Shown one piece after another: positions 34,124 to 46,230 of a stretch of 64,000 bases of DNA (position 1 is its first letter; the number at the start of each line of letters is the position of its first letter). Made by a program: the position numbers and the translations under genes. The DNA is from JBOGNO01 sp050747245. Lineage in GTDB: Bacteria; Acidobacteriota; Terriglobia; Acidiferrales; UBA7541. The notes under the pieces are model-generated. The model ran no database searches. It had not been told where the DNA came from and was given only the letters and a program-made list of their open reading frames with translations. Where the stretch lies: positions 1 through 64,000 of the forward strand of contig JBOGNO010000012.1 in assembly GCA_050747245.1 (NCBI GenBank), given 5' to 3'.

Positions 34124-34885
34124 TCATTCCATGCGCGTGGCGAGCACGCGATGGCCTTCCACGTGGACTTCAATGGCTATGGGCGGACGAATTCCCGTTC
34201 CGGCCATCACTTCACCGCGCACGAGACCGCGTGGCGCGACTCCGTACCGCAACAAATCATAGACGGTGTGGCTGCAGGGCGAAACGACCATAGGATGATC
34301 CGCCTGCGGATAGGCATATTCGCTGCGCAGACTTTCCACATCGGTGACAAACTGCAGGGTGCATTTCCCGAACGGTTCATTCAAAGAAAACGCCCAGTAG
34401 CCGCCGCTGGATAAATGAACGACCATGGCGGGAACAGTCTCGCCCGTGGCGGAATCCTGAAAGTTGAATCTCTGGAACGACCAGGGTCTTGCCAGGTTTT
34501 CCGTGGTGGCCACTTCACCGGGCGCAGTGGGAAGAGGCGGAGGTGCCTGCGCGGCGGCGGGCAGCGGGGCCCCGGCGGCCGGTTCGTCGGCAGAAGTCGC
34601 GGCGGACTGCGAGCCACGTTGCGATTTCATGAACCACCCGCCGAGGGCCACTCCCACTACAATTACACCGAGTGCACTCCACACCGGCCACGCTGGACGG
34701 GGTGTGGACTTAGTTGGCTCCGGCGGAACAGGCAGAGGGCCGCCCTCGCGGACCACGCCCGGAATCTTTGGGTCAGCGGGCTTGAAGGGATCAATGCCAG
34801 GAAGTTTTTCAGACACTGGTTGCCATCCGGCATTGACATTGAAGGTTGAAATGAAAAAAAGCAAGATGACCGACGGAGCAGGCAT
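34124..34885 (-). CDS. Membrane-anchored protein, unknown
   Basis: No known family recognised. From ATG 34885 the product has 253 residues; the open frame reaches 35044 but that extension overlaps the neighbour and is Cys/Arg-rich. The start is uncertain because no clear ribosome binding site is seen. There is a hydrophobic start (SVILLFFISTFNVNAG), a second hydrophobic segment (WPVWSALGVIVVGVALGGWF, ~70-90) and an Ala/Pro linker. The C-terminal ~130 residues are a beta-rich domain (FQRFNFQDSATGETVPAMVVHLSSGGYWAFSL). It is convergent with the DUF962 gene. Confidence 0.6.
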   Translation of the reverse strand: MPAPSVILLFFISTFNVNAGWQPVSEKLPGIDPFKPADPKIPGVVREGGPLPVPPEPTKSTPRPAWPVWSALGVIVVGVALGGWFMKSQRGSQSAATSADEPAAGAPLPAAAQAPPPLPTAPGEVATTENLARPWSFQRFNFQDSATGETVPAMVVHLSSGGYWAFSLNEPFGKCTLQFVTDVESLRSEYAYPQADHPMVVSPCSHTVYDLLRYGVAPRGLVRGEVMAGTGIRPPIAIEVHVEGHRVLATRME

Positions 34886-34934
34886 TGACGCTTTCGCATG
34901 AGGCCGGCCTGCGGGGCTGCGGCGTCGCGATGGA

Positions 34935-35282
34935 TTAAGAATCGCCGCTTGCCGAGCCCGGCGGGACTGCGTGATGCTTAACGTATTCGTGAAGATTGGC
35001 GAGGCACAGCAGCAGCTCAAGGATGCGGTCCTGCAGGGCGTCATCCGCAGCGGCGGGGTCTTCGACGAGCACCTTGACGATAGCGGGAGCCTCGGCGAGC
35101 AGCCACGCGAGGCGCTCGCGATCTACGGGCTGGCCGCCGGTGCAACATTCCAGGGTGCGGCCCGCTTCGGCGAATGTGATGTCCACGAAGTGCGGCAGGC
35201 AGAGCTGCTGGCTGCCAAGCGCCGACACCGCGTGTTTATTGCATCCCGCGATCCGGCAGTTGCTGGGATGACCGGATTGCAT
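34935..35282 (-). CDS. Small Cys-rich protein, unknown
   Basis: A 115-residue protein beginning at ATG 35282, with GGGGGTG about eight bases upstream; the open frame extends further but overlaps the Kdo hydroxylase gene out of frame. The N-terminal half has Cys/His pairs (NCRIAGCNKHAV, QLCLPHFV, LECCTGG) like a small zinc-binding domain. The C-terminal half is helical and acidic (LAEAPAIVKVLVEDPAA, RILELLLCLANLHEYV). No family recognised. It could be a metal-binding regulator. Confidence 0.6.
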   Translation of the reverse strand: MQSGHPSNCRIAGCNKHAVSALGSQQLCLPHFVDITFAEAGRTLECCTGGQPVDRERLAWLLAEAPAIVKVLVEDPAAADDALQDRILELLLCLANLHEYVKHHAVPPGSASGDS

Positions 35283-35421
35283 CGGAACACCCCCGCTGAA
35301 ATCTTGGCAATTAATTGATACGCGCTCGGAGATAATAACGAATTCTGTAAGAAATGCAACTGGAAGATTGTGCCGGCTCCCGGCAACGTCGCGGGAATCT
35401 CGAAAGGAAGCTAAAAACGGG

Positions 35422-36414
35422 CTACCTCGCTCCTGGAAGGCCAGCGGCAAGCCGATGGCCGCACAGACGCTCGAGCACGGCAACCGGCGCATGCTGCGGC
35501 AGCGCGAGGGTGTCACGCGAGATGATAAACGTCTGTTCGAGAGCGAATCGTCCGGATAGGACCGAATGGCTTACCATGTCCGTGAAGACCATCCAGCAAC
35601 TGCCCGGAGGAAATTCCCAGCGCTGCTTGGGACATTCTTTCTGAAATTGTTCGTTTTCTTTCAAGAAATTGTGGAAGCGGTGCATGAAGTCGTCGTAGGG
35701 CGAGCGGTCCGCACCGGGAATTTTGAGCGCGGCGGCGGCGCGTTTCCACGCGCGTGAAAACCATCCCGCCGTGCCATCGTCATCGTTCTTTGGCAAGCCC
35801 GCGGAGCGCGCGTACCGCTCAGCGAGTGCTTCAAACGTTTCGCCGGTCACCCACACTCGAGGTTCCGACGGATTGATGTTCGTGAAAAAGCGGAGAATTC
35901 GATCGCCGTGAATGGGCCGCGTGGGAAATGCGTCGGTGTGCAGCAAATCGTTGCGCGCGCGCAGGCGGATATCACGGCCCTGTTCTTCGTATGGACGGAA
36001 GCTGGCGAAATCGCGCCGCCATCCTTCGCGGTACGCGGGGACCAGCCCGGAAAGAAAATCGTACACACGCCGGGAGTAGCCACGCAAGATCTTGTGCAGC
36101 CTCTGAGCCTCCTCCGTCTTGGATTGCGGCAGTCCGGTGATTTTGTCCTCGGAGGGGCGATAGGCGATGTTCTTGTGAAATCTCGAAGAGGTCGCGTGCC
36201 AGTGGAGAAGAAATTCCTGCTCCTCCTCCGGAAAATCAAAGGGCACAGCGGGCCAATAGAGAATGTTCCCCTTCTCGAGTTCTTCGCAGGACCAGCGCGA
36301 CGAGCCGGGCGAAATCCCGCCGCGCGCCTGGCCGTCCATTCCACCCGCGGGAACTTCGACCAGGCGCGGCATGCGATCGTCGTGTTGCAGTACGGGCTGG
36401 CTGCTCATTTCCAT
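35422..36414 (-). CDS. kdoO: Kdo 3-hydroxylase family protein
   Basis: A 330-residue protein matching the Fe(II)/2-oxoglutarate-type Kdo hydroxylase family, which adds a hydroxyl to Kdo in the LPS inner core, giving Ko. The strongest motif is LLHTDAFPTRPIHGDRILRFFTNINPSEPRVW (~158-189), with His and Asp as metal ligands; later HSVLSGRFALEQTFII carries the second His. There is no signal peptide. Its presence implies an LPS-bearing outer membrane. Neighbouring genes are not LPS genes. The gene symbol is by family analogy. Confidence 0.85.
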   Translation of the reverse strand: MEMSSQPVLQHDDRMPRLVEVPAGGMDGQARGGISPGSSRWSCEELEKGNILYWPAVPFDFPEEEQEFLLHWHATSSRFHKNIAYRPSEDKITGLPQSKTEEAQRLHKILRGYSRRVYDFLSGLVPAYREGWRRDFASFRPYEEQGRDIRLRARNDLLHTDAFPTRPIHGDRILRFFTNINPSEPRVWVTGETFEALAERYARSAGLPKNDDDGTAGWFSRAWKRAAAALKIPGADRSPYDDFMHRFHNFLKENEQFQKECPKQRWEFPPGSCWMVFTDMVSHSVLSGRFALEQTFIISRDTLALPQHAPVAVLERLCGHRLAAGLPGAR

Positions 36415-36434
36415 CCTGTACAGATGCTGGAGCG

Positions 36435-37430
36435 TTACTGTTCGATGCGTATGTTACCAGAGCTGGTGCTCAACTCCATGAGCGGGCCGCCTCCGTGTAC
36501 GGTGCCATGAATTTCCCTCGGGCTGATACGGCCCTGCACGGTGATGGGGAGCGAGCTCTCGATGCCGCCGGAGCCGGTGCGGGCACTCAATTCGAACGCC
36601 GCGTCCTGGGGCAGCCGGACCTCCACGCTTCCCGAACCCGTGCGCAAGCGCCACGGGCCTGCCGGCGCGCCGTCCACGGAAATGCTGCCGCTGCCGGCGC
36701 TGACGCGCACGGAGCCCTTCACACCGCGAAGTTCCGCACCGCCGCTGCCCGTTTCGATATCCACGTCGCCGGGGCCGCTCTGCTCCAGCTCAATGGATCC
36801 GCTTCCCGTTGACGCAGTAAAATTGCCCGCGACGTTTCGTCCGGTGATGCCGCCGCTGCCTGCTTGGGCGTGCACGGCGCCGTGAACGTCCTCGAGCGTA
36901 ATGCCGCCCGATCCAGTCCGCCCATTTACCTCGCCGCCAATCTTTTTCATGCCGATGCTGCCCGAGCCTGTCGTGGCTTCAACCGGCCCGGCGATCCCTT
37001 CGGCATCGAGCGATCCCGATCCGGAAGTGGACCGCAGTTGCGTGGCCGCGGGCGTTTCAATTTCATAACTCAGCGAGAGATGGCGCGTCAGCTCCTCGTC
37101 GTCAACATGGCCGATGCGGATGGTGTTGCCATCCTGCTCGATCGGCGGATGCGCTTCGAGATACTGAATTTTCTGCTCTGCGTCGCTGTCGCTGCCGCGC
37201 CAAGAATTGTTGGCGCGAATGTTGCACACCACGCGCACGCTCCCGTCGGAGCCCGCTCGGACGTGTATCGAACCGGAGCCAGTGCTCACCTGCAAATCCA
37301 CGGGCCCATTTACTTGCAGCGTGCGCTCAAATCTGCCTTCGGTTCTTGCAAACGCCGGAATGGCGGCGAGAGCCGCTGCGAACATCACTGCCACAAATTG
37401 CAATCCCCGGATGCGTCTCGGATTCATCAC
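36435..37430 (-). CDS. Exported DUF4097-type beta-repeat protein
   Basis: A 331-residue protein with a signal peptide (FVAVMFAAALAAIPAFA). After it comes a very regular beta-helix-like repeat: GSGS(I/L/V) or GSGG(I/A) recurs about ten times, at steps of roughly 18-25 residues (STGSGSIHV, TTGSGSIGM, RTGSGGITL, AGSGSISV and others). This is the DUF4097 (adhesin-like) pattern. Such proteins are usually exported and of unknown role, often near anti-sigma factors; none is visible here. It ends 20 bases before the start of the Kdo hydroxylase gene on the same strand. Confidence 0.85.
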   Translation of the reverse strand: MMNPRRIRGLQFVAVMFAAALAAIPAFARTEGRFERTLQVNGPVDLQVSTGSGSIHVRAGSDGSVRVVCNIRANNSWRGSDSDAEQKIQYLEAHPPIEQDGNTIRIGHVDDEELTRHLSLSYEIETPAATQLRSTSGSGSLDAEGIAGPVEATTGSGSIGMKKIGGEVNGRTGSGGITLEDVHGAVHAQAGSGGITGRNVAGNFTASTGSGSIELEQSGPGDVDIETGSGGAELRGVKGSVRVSAGSGSISVDGAPAGPWRLRTGSGSVEVRLPQDAAFELSARTGSGGIESSLPITVQGRISPREIHGTVHGGGPLMELSTSSGNIRIEQ

Positions 37431-37523
37431 ACCCCTCCTTTTCCTGTGCTTGCGCCTGCTAAGGGTACGTAACTGGCCGTCAAAAAGTTCAGACGCGGGG
37501 AGAAGATTTCGGTAAGCAGCGCC

Positions 37524-40421
<2,898 letters not shown>

Positions 40422-40625
40422 CGAGTCCCTGGTTTACCCTCGCCGAATCCTGCGCTAAAAAGAAAGCAGCCCCGCCCGGCAGGACTGCTCGCCAAATCCT
40501 GCAATGCGCCACCCTATTATTGTAGCGCCTCCCGAACGCTCTGCGCAAAGCGCAGGTAGTGCGCTAATTTGGGAGTGTGGGAGGTCTGGAAATTAAACGG
40601 CAGCATGTACTTTACGCAAAGCGGA

Positions 40626-41045
40626 TTACTGCGAAGTGGTTATCGTTTGATTTGAAAGGTCTCGGACGGAAATGTTGATACCAGCGATCTTGACGACTTG
40701 GAAGTCGAGGCTTACGTGGTCCCCAGGCCTTGCGCTCGGTCCATATGTCACGTCCAGTTGTGTCGGAGTTACCCATTCCAGCTTCAGATTCATCGTCGCA
40801 TACTCGTGAGAGAAGACTAACACCTGCGTCGAAGACTGTGACCCCTTAACCCGCTTCAGGCACACTGTGGTGGCATCACGGGCCGTTCCGGGGCCACCCC
40901 ACTGTTGACTGCGAGCAGTCGCAAGCCACTGCCCATCGGGCGAGCGGGCTACTGCTGACCAAGTCGTTCCGACATCTTGACAGCTGGATACCAACACGCA
41001 GACTGCAATGAATGCCGATACTGGCCATCCGCTTCGCATCTTCAT
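40626..41045 (-). CDS. Small lipoprotein, unknown
   Basis: A 139-residue protein with a lipoprotein signal (WPVSAFIAVCVLVSSC; Cys22 follows VSS). The mature part has SPDGQWLATARSQQWGGPGTARDATTVCLK and KLEWVTPTQLDVTYG, a small beta domain similar to the SPDG(K/Q)WLA repeat units seen in propeller proteins, though only once. No family recognised. It stands about 200 bases upstream of secA on the same strand. Confidence 0.6.
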   Translation of the reverse strand: MKMRSGWPVSAFIAVCVLVSSCQDVGTTWSAVARSPDGQWLATARSQQWGGPGTARDATTVCLKRVKGSQSSTQVLVFSHEYATMNLKLEWVTPTQLDVTYGPSARPGDHVSLDFQVVKIAGINISVRDLSNQTITTSQ

Positions 41046-41221
41046 GCGGATATGCTACGTCTCTTTCGGCAGTTCGCCCAGCAGGTTTCTTCACCGCCAG
41101 CATGTTCTTGACGGTGTCGCCCCATCGCGCAGAGTACACCCTTCCGAAATCAAATTGGGACACTAGCAAATCGCGCAAGCCTGTGCAGTGTGGAGCGCCG
41201 GAGCGTGCAGCGCCGGTTCGG

Positions 41222-44173
41222 CTAGCTGGCGGTGCGTGGGCTCGAGGCCGGCGCGATGAAGCAGCCGGGGAAGTGGGCATTGGGAAAAAGCCCCATACTT
41301 GCAAAAAATGTCCGCAGCGGAGTGTGGCTGCGCAGCACAAACATGCGCCGCACTTCCTTGATGAGCCCGTCGGGGTCTGTGCGCGCGCGTTCCTGCCAGT
41401 GTCGCAGGAGCAGCGCTGATTTGCTGCTCGGCTCCGCGCCGGCGGGGCCGGCATTGGCGCTCCATGCGGCGAGCAGCCGTCGCGCATTTTCAATTACCAT
41501 GGGCACCGCGGCGTTCGATGCCAGAGCAGCATGCGCCTGTTTGTCGGATTTCTTGTCGGGCGCCACCTTGCGAACCTGATTTACGGAGAGCATCGCGACG
41601 TTTTCCGGCACGAATCCCTGAAAAGCCTTGCGAAAGAGTTCGCGATGCGCCCAGAAGCGATTGTCCACCAGCAATTCGAGCGCAAGCCGCTCGAAGAGTT
41701 GCTGGTCATTTTCCGGCAGCATGCCGTGTTCTTTGTCGTGAAAATCGCGGAGATGTGCGGCGGCCCAAAAACATCGCGGCGGCTCGCCCGGAGATGTTTG
41801 CACTCTCGGCTGATTTTTGTGAATGGACCAGCCGGCGAGCAGCCCGATGGTCACCCAGAATCCCAAGGCGGCGGCGATGCACAGCTCCAGGCGCTTGGTG
41901 ACTGCCAGCTCGGCGCGCTTCTGGCGTTCGAGGTCGCGTTCTTCTGCTGCTTTGAGCTCTAAGAAGGGATCGAAGCCGCCCAACAAGCCTTCGAGCGCGT
42001 GCGGATCCTCGAGCAGCGATCTCCACCACGGCGAGTGCAGGTCGAAGATGTCATCCGCGGTGTTGGCCTTGAACTGCAAAGTGTGCACGTCGGCCAGCAC
42101 GCCGCGGAAGCTGGCTTCCTGGAAGAGCGATGTAGCTCCGCAAATAACCAATCCCGCCGCAAAGGCTACGAGCGGCCAGTATTCTTCGATAGGCCAGCCG
42201 CGCCGCATGGCCCATCCCGTGAACACCAGCAGAGCCGCGGGAATGAACATCCACCAGTATTCGCGGAAGCGCAGCCCCACAACGAGTGCGAGCAGGATTC
42301 CGCTTGCCACCGCCATGATTCCCCAGTGCCGCGGCAGTTTCGCGCCGAGCTTCAGATACGGCAGGATGAATCCCAGGAAGAGTCCTGGCACGATCCATAC
42401 CAACATCACCAGCACGAGCACCAGCGCAGACTGGCTGTTGAGGAACGGCGCCACCACCAGCGCCGCGAAGCCCTGTCCAATGATCAGCAGCGGCCAAAGC
42501 GTGCGCCGCTTCCAACAGAAAAACAGCAGCGCAGCCACAAGCGCAGCACAGGTTAGCACTCCCCACGGCCGGTAGTGCAGTAGTTCCACAAGCCCAGAGA
42601 GCGGCAGGAGCGCCAATTGCACGAGGGCGTTGCCGGTCCTTGAATGCCAGTTTACCAGCGCGCTGAAAAACGTGTGGTGCCAGAGCGCGTCTTCCACCAG
42701 GCTTACACACCGCAGCAGGAGGACGTAGCCCATCACGCCCAGCGGCGCCACCACGATGGCCGCGAGCGCCCCGCGGATGGCGCTGCGCCCCGCGTGTTTC
42801 AACTTCGATTCGCCCGTCTCGAAAAGTGGCAGCGCGAGCAGTGCTCCCAGCGCCATGCCTGCTACTGCCCAGATTCCCCCGAGCGCCGCTAAATCGCGCC
42901 AGCCCCATTCTGGTTGCTCCGGCTTGCCGATTTCCGTGTCGAACGAAGCGTCCAGGAGATCGCGATTAAGCTGCACGACGCGGCGGATCGGGAGCAGCTC
43001 CAGCTCCGCGCGCGAAATTTGTTTCTCAATCTTCGCGGCACCGGCCGTGCCCGCAGATTGTTCTTGCTCGCGAAGCTGCGCGATGCTTTTGCGCAGTTTC
43101 TGGTCTTGCTCCAGCACATCGGTGATGATGGGTAGGTCTAGCTCAGCGAAGTATCGCGCGTCGTAGAAATCGTCACGAAGTAGCATGCGGTTCAAATCAT
43201 CCGTCAGGATTCCCTTGCGCGTATCCTCTCCGGTATTCCGCAGCTCGTCGAGCTTCCATTGATAGAGCATCTGCTCCGTCTGCAGAGTATCTTTTCCAGT
43301 ATTCGGCCAGAGAAGAGAACTCTTCACCAGATCCGACAATGTCGGTGAGAGAAGCGGGAAGGGAAGTGTCGAGCCAATCGTTCCCACGCCCCCGGACGGG
43401 CTCTGCTGCGAATTTGCGGCCGGCGATGTCGCGCTGCCTTGCTGCCTCCTCGCATCGGGAGAGCCGCCGAGGCGCTTCGCCATGTCCTCGTAAATTGCGT
43501 TTTGCCCTTTCTCAAACTGCTCGAACGTCGGTGCGAACTTGTCGGGCAGCAACGCCCACTTGGAATCTTCAGGAATCAATTGCAGCACGCGGCTCGCGGG
43601 ACTGAGGTTGTCTGCCTGTGTATCCGATAGTTGCTTGAGCAGCCCGGAAAGATCCTTGATGTCGCGTGCGGTCAGAAACAGGCCGAGCTGCTCCGGCGTG
43701 CCAATCACGCGCCCCGCGATTTCTTCGAGGACGTAGCGGCTCTCCATCCCCACTCGCGAGACCTCTTCGTACGCCACCGTGCACAGCTCAAAGAGCACCA
43801 GCACGAGAACCGAAATCAGAATCGACGCCATCGAGCGTCGGCTCTTCGCGCGGCCGCCCTCGCGGATCAAATCGCGCAGCCATTCGATCACCGTCACCAC
43901 GACGACCGCCACGATCACCACGCCCAGGAATTGCCACACGGCGCGGTTTCCCGCGCCCTCTTCGAGCGTGCGCGAGAAGTGAATGAACAGCACGAAGCCC
44001 GTCAGCACTCCCCAGAAGCCCGTGAACGCGCACACCAGCCAGGTCTTGCGCCGCGCCGCCGGGCTGATCACCCATTCTTCGCGCACTTCCGAGCGCAGGC
44101 CCAGCAGCTCGGCGAGCCGCGCCCCGCTGGCCCAGTCCCGTGTGCGCTGCGAGCGGTCTGTGCGTTCGGCCAT
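41222..44173 (-). CDS. Large polytopic membrane protein, unknown
   Basis: A 983-residue protein if started at ATG 44173 (GGAGAAG 11 bases upstream); an ATG at 44257 would add 28 residues. The N-terminal part has three membrane segments (TWLVCAFTGFWGVLTGFVLFI, VVIVAVVVVTVIEWL, ILISVLVLVLFELC), then a polar, probably exported region (~150-430). A second block of membrane segments follows (about 440-790), and the C-terminal ~190 residues are cytoplasmic and helical (AAAHLRDFHDKEHGMLP, RRMFVLRSHTPLRTFF). I recognise no domain. Confidence 0.7.
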   Translation of the reverse strand: MAERTDRSQRTRDWASGARLAELLGLRSEVREEWVISPAARRKTWLVCAFTGFWGVLTGFVLFIHFSRTLEEGAGNRAVWQFLGVVIVAVVVVTVIEWLRDLIREGGRAKSRRSMASILISVLVLVLFELCTVAYEEVSRVGMESRYVLEEIAGRVIGTPEQLGLFLTARDIKDLSGLLKQLSDTQADNLSPASRVLQLIPEDSKWALLPDKFAPTFEQFEKGQNAIYEDMAKRLGGSPDARRQQGSATSPAANSQQSPSGGVGTIGSTLPFPLLSPTLSDLVKSSLLWPNTGKDTLQTEQMLYQWKLDELRNTGEDTRKGILTDDLNRMLLRDDFYDARYFAELDLPIITDVLEQDQKLRKSIAQLREQEQSAGTAGAAKIEKQISRAELELLPIRRVVQLNRDLLDASFDTEIGKPEQPEWGWRDLAALGGIWAVAGMALGALLALPLFETGESKLKHAGRSAIRGALAAIVVAPLGVMGYVLLLRCVSLVEDALWHHTFFSALVNWHSRTGNALVQLALLPLSGLVELLHYRPWGVLTCAALVAALLFFCWKRRTLWPLLIIGQGFAALVVAPFLNSQSALVLVLVMLVWIVPGLFLGFILPYLKLGAKLPRHWGIMAVASGILLALVVGLRFREYWWMFIPAALLVFTGWAMRRGWPIEEYWPLVAFAAGLVICGATSLFQEASFRGVLADVHTLQFKANTADDIFDLHSPWWRSLLEDPHALEGLLGGFDPFLELKAAEERDLERQKRAELAVTKRLELCIAAALGFWVTIGLLAGWSIHKNQPRVQTSPGEPPRCFWAAAHLRDFHDKEHGMLPENDQQLFERLALELLVDNRFWAHRELFRKAFQGFVPENVAMLSVNQVRKVAPDKKSDKQAHAALASNAAVPMVIENARRLLAAWSANAGPAGAEPSSKSALLLRHWQERARTDPDGLIKEVRRMFVLRSHTPLRTFFASMGLFPNAHFPGCFIAPASSPRTAS

Positions 44174-44297
44174 CGCTTGAGCTTCTCCGATGCGCGATAG
44201 GTTGCCCGCCACAGCCCCCGTTGTCAACGCTTCCAGAGCCGCCGCGCAAAACAACATTCCCCCCTCGCAAACAGCGCCGGTATAAAATCACTTCGCC

Positions 44298-45053
44298 GTG
44301 GATATCGTATTGATGGACGCAGGCCTGCTGGCTCTATTCCTTGGCCTGGTATCGCTGCTCAAGCCGCTGCGCTTTCTCGGCATTGGGAGCCGCGCCGCTG
44401 GCTCTATCGTGCTTGGTTGCGGATTTCTAATCGTAATTTTCACGGCGCTTCTGCCCGCACGGCTGCAACAGCCCGCTGGTCCGCGGTCCTTGCTCGATAG
44501 TTTTGTTCCCGCATTCCAATTCCACGAAGTTCATTCCACGCGCATCAATGCTTCGCCCGCCGTGGTTTTTCAGGCCGTCAAGAACGTCACTCCATCGGAG
44601 ATCCATCTGTATCGCGCCATCACCTGGTTACGCTCACCGCACTTTGGCAGCGCGCCGCCCGGCATTTTGAACGCGCCCCCCGCAGAGCCGATCCTCGAAG
44701 CCGCCACGCATTCAGGATTCATGACTCTCGCGGAAGATCCCAATCGTGAAATCGTATTCGGGACAATTGCCGGCCCGCCGCTGAACGCGCACAATCCTCA
44801 ACCTGCCGATTTCATTCGCTTCGATCGTCCGGGCCACGCAAAGATCGCCATGAATTTCCTCATCGTTCCCGCCCCGGATGGCGAAACGATTCTCACCACC
44901 GAAACCCGCGTGTTCGCCACCGATGCTGGGGCGCTCCGGCACTTCGCTCCCTACTGGCGGATTATCTTTCCGGGAAGTTCGTTGATCCGTGTGATGTGGC
45001 TTGCCGCCATCAAACGCCGCGCCGAACGCCCGCCACTTCCGCTCCCTCGTTAG
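44298..45053 (+). CDS. SRPBCC-type membrane-anchored protein
   Basis: A 251-residue protein. Two hydrophobic segments at the start (LLALFLGLVSLLKPLRFLGIG, SIVLGCGFLIVIFTALL) are followed by a START/polyketide-cyclase-like domain: INASPAVVFQAVKNVTPSEI, FMTLAEDPNREIVFGTI, TILTTETRVFATD and an end APYWRIIFPGSSLIRVMWL. The last ~55 codons (44877-45047) recur as decayed copies at 49899-49992 and 52928-53092. The function is unknown. Confidence 0.8.
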   Translation: MDIVLMDAGLLALFLGLVSLLKPLRFLGIGSRAAGSIVLGCGFLIVIFTALLPARLQQPAGPRSLLDSFVPAFQFHEVHSTRINASPAVVFQAVKNVTPSEIHLYRAITWLRSPHFGSAPPGILNAPPAEPILEAATHSGFMTLAEDPNREIVFGTIAGPPLNAHNPQPADFIRFDRPGHAKIAMNFLIVPAPDGETILTTETRVFATDAGALRHFAPYWRIIFPGSSLIRVMWLAAIKRRAERPPLPLPR

Positions 45054-45092
45054 GACACTGGCCGCGCGTACTATTGACGCGACACCTTACAT

Positions 45093-45105
45093 ATAGGAAT
45101 CCTAT
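45093..45105. promoter_or_regulatory. Palindrome upstream of padR, possible operator
   Basis: ATAGGA-A-TCCTAT is a perfect 13-base palindrome at 45093-45105, 15 bases before the padR ATG and overlapping the -10 to +1 zone of any nearby promoter. PadR regulators commonly repress their own operon; the assignment is inference. Confidence 0.45.
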
Positions 45106-45120
45106 GCACAGGCGGCCAGC

Positions 45121-45453
45121 ATGGCTATTTCGAAGATCAAACGCGGCAGCGCGGAGTTCGCCATCCTCTCCATACTTTCCGAGGAGCGGCTCTACGGCTA
45201 TCAAATCGCCCACCGCATCGCCGAGCGCACTCGGGGCGAACTGCGTTTCACACTCGCCTCTCTCTATCCCATGCTTTACATCCTCGAGCGCCGCGGCTGG
45301 ATCAGAGGGACCTGGGAAACCTCGCCTGCGGCCCGCAAACGACGCTATTACCGCCTCACCGCACTCGGCTGCAAACAGCTCGCGCCCCTGCGCCGCGAGT
45401 GGCAGGGATTCTTTCGCGCAATTCAGCGCCTCGCAGGAGCGGCCAATGCCTGA
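45121..45453 (+). CDS. PadR family transcriptional regulator
   Basis: A 110-residue PadR winged-helix protein: RGSAEFAILSILSEERLYGYQIAHRI (8-33), TLASLYPMLYILERRGWIRG and RRYYRLTALGCKQL are the family features. Its stop overlaps the start of the next gene by eight bases, the arrangement typical of acidobacterial PadR/permease-prefix pairs, in which PadR represses the pair. A palindrome lies just upstream. Confidence 0.93.
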   Translation: MAISKIKRGSAEFAILSILSEERLYGYQIAHRIAERTRGELRFTLASLYPMLYILERRGWIRGTWETSPAARKRRYYRLTALGCKQLAPLRREWQGFFRAIQRLAGAANA

Positions 45454-46168
45454 TTGGGAGCAGATGGTACTTGAACGACTGGCGCGCGAGAAACGCTGCG
45501 CAGAGCTCGAGCCGGAAGTTGCCGAAGAGCTCGCGCACTACCTCGAGGATGTATGCCAAGCCGGGCTGCAAGCTGGACTTTCGAAAGAGGAGTCGGTCCG
45601 GCGAGCGTGGGCGCAAGTGAACAATTGGCCGCGTCTGGCGCGCAATATAAACGAAGCACGCGGAGGAACTGCAATGCTCAAGCAACGGATCGAGAGACTC
45701 TGGCTGCCGGGCATCGTGAACATGATTGTAACGTTCGGAATACTCTTGGCGGTCCTGTGGGTCGGCCGGCAGCCCCACATGCTCGCGAGTTCGCCGCGGA
45801 TCCCGGCACTTCTTTATTTTACCTGGCTGCCGATTCTTCCAGTGCTGGGCGCCCTTGCGGCGAACTGGTCACGCCGCGCGGGAGGTTCGGCCGCAATGCG
45901 GGTCGCGGCCGCGTTATTTCCAGCCACGACGATGATTGCGATTTATCTCACCTTCCTGTCCGGGCTGCTCGCAAATCACGGCGCGCCTGCTTCCCGCATT
46001 TTCGAGGTCTTACCCGGCGCGGCCGCAGGAATCATGTTTCTCCCCAGCGCGGCCGAGGCGATATTGCTTCCGGCTCTTGCTCTGCTCGCCGGAGCTTTGC
46101 CGTTCTTGCGCAAGAGCTCTCATCCCCGGAGCGCTTCGGCCGACACTCTAAGCGCTGGCGCCGTTTAG
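45446..46168 (+). CDS. Permease-prefix-type membrane protein
   Basis: A 240-residue protein from ATG 45446, overlapping padR by eight bases. The first ~80 residues (WEQMVLERLA, EVAEELAHYLEDVCQAGLQAGLSKEESVRRA) resemble the permease prefix domain found in front of acidobacterial ABC permeases. Residues ~90-230 hold four hydrophobic segments (NMIVTFGILLAVLWVG, ALLYFTWLPILPVLGAL, FPATTMIAIYLTFLSGLLA, ILLPALALLAGALPF). No FtsX-type permease domain follows, so it is a membrane protein of its own. Confidence 0.8.
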   Translation: MPDWEQMVLERLAREKRCAELEPEVAEELAHYLEDVCQAGLQAGLSKEESVRRAWAQVNNWPRLARNINEARGGTAMLKQRIERLWLPGIVNMIVTFGILLAVLWVGRQPHMLASSPRIPALLYFTWLPILPVLGALAANWSRRAGGSAAMRVAAALFPATTMIAIYLTFLSGLLANHGAPASRIFEVLPGAAAGIMFLPSAAEAILLPALALLAGALPFLRKSSHPRSASADTLSAGAV

Positions 46169-46230
46169 TTTGCCATTGCAGAAGGGCAATGGGCCTCTGA
46201 ACATACTCGCCCCGGCGGGGGAGTAAAGGA

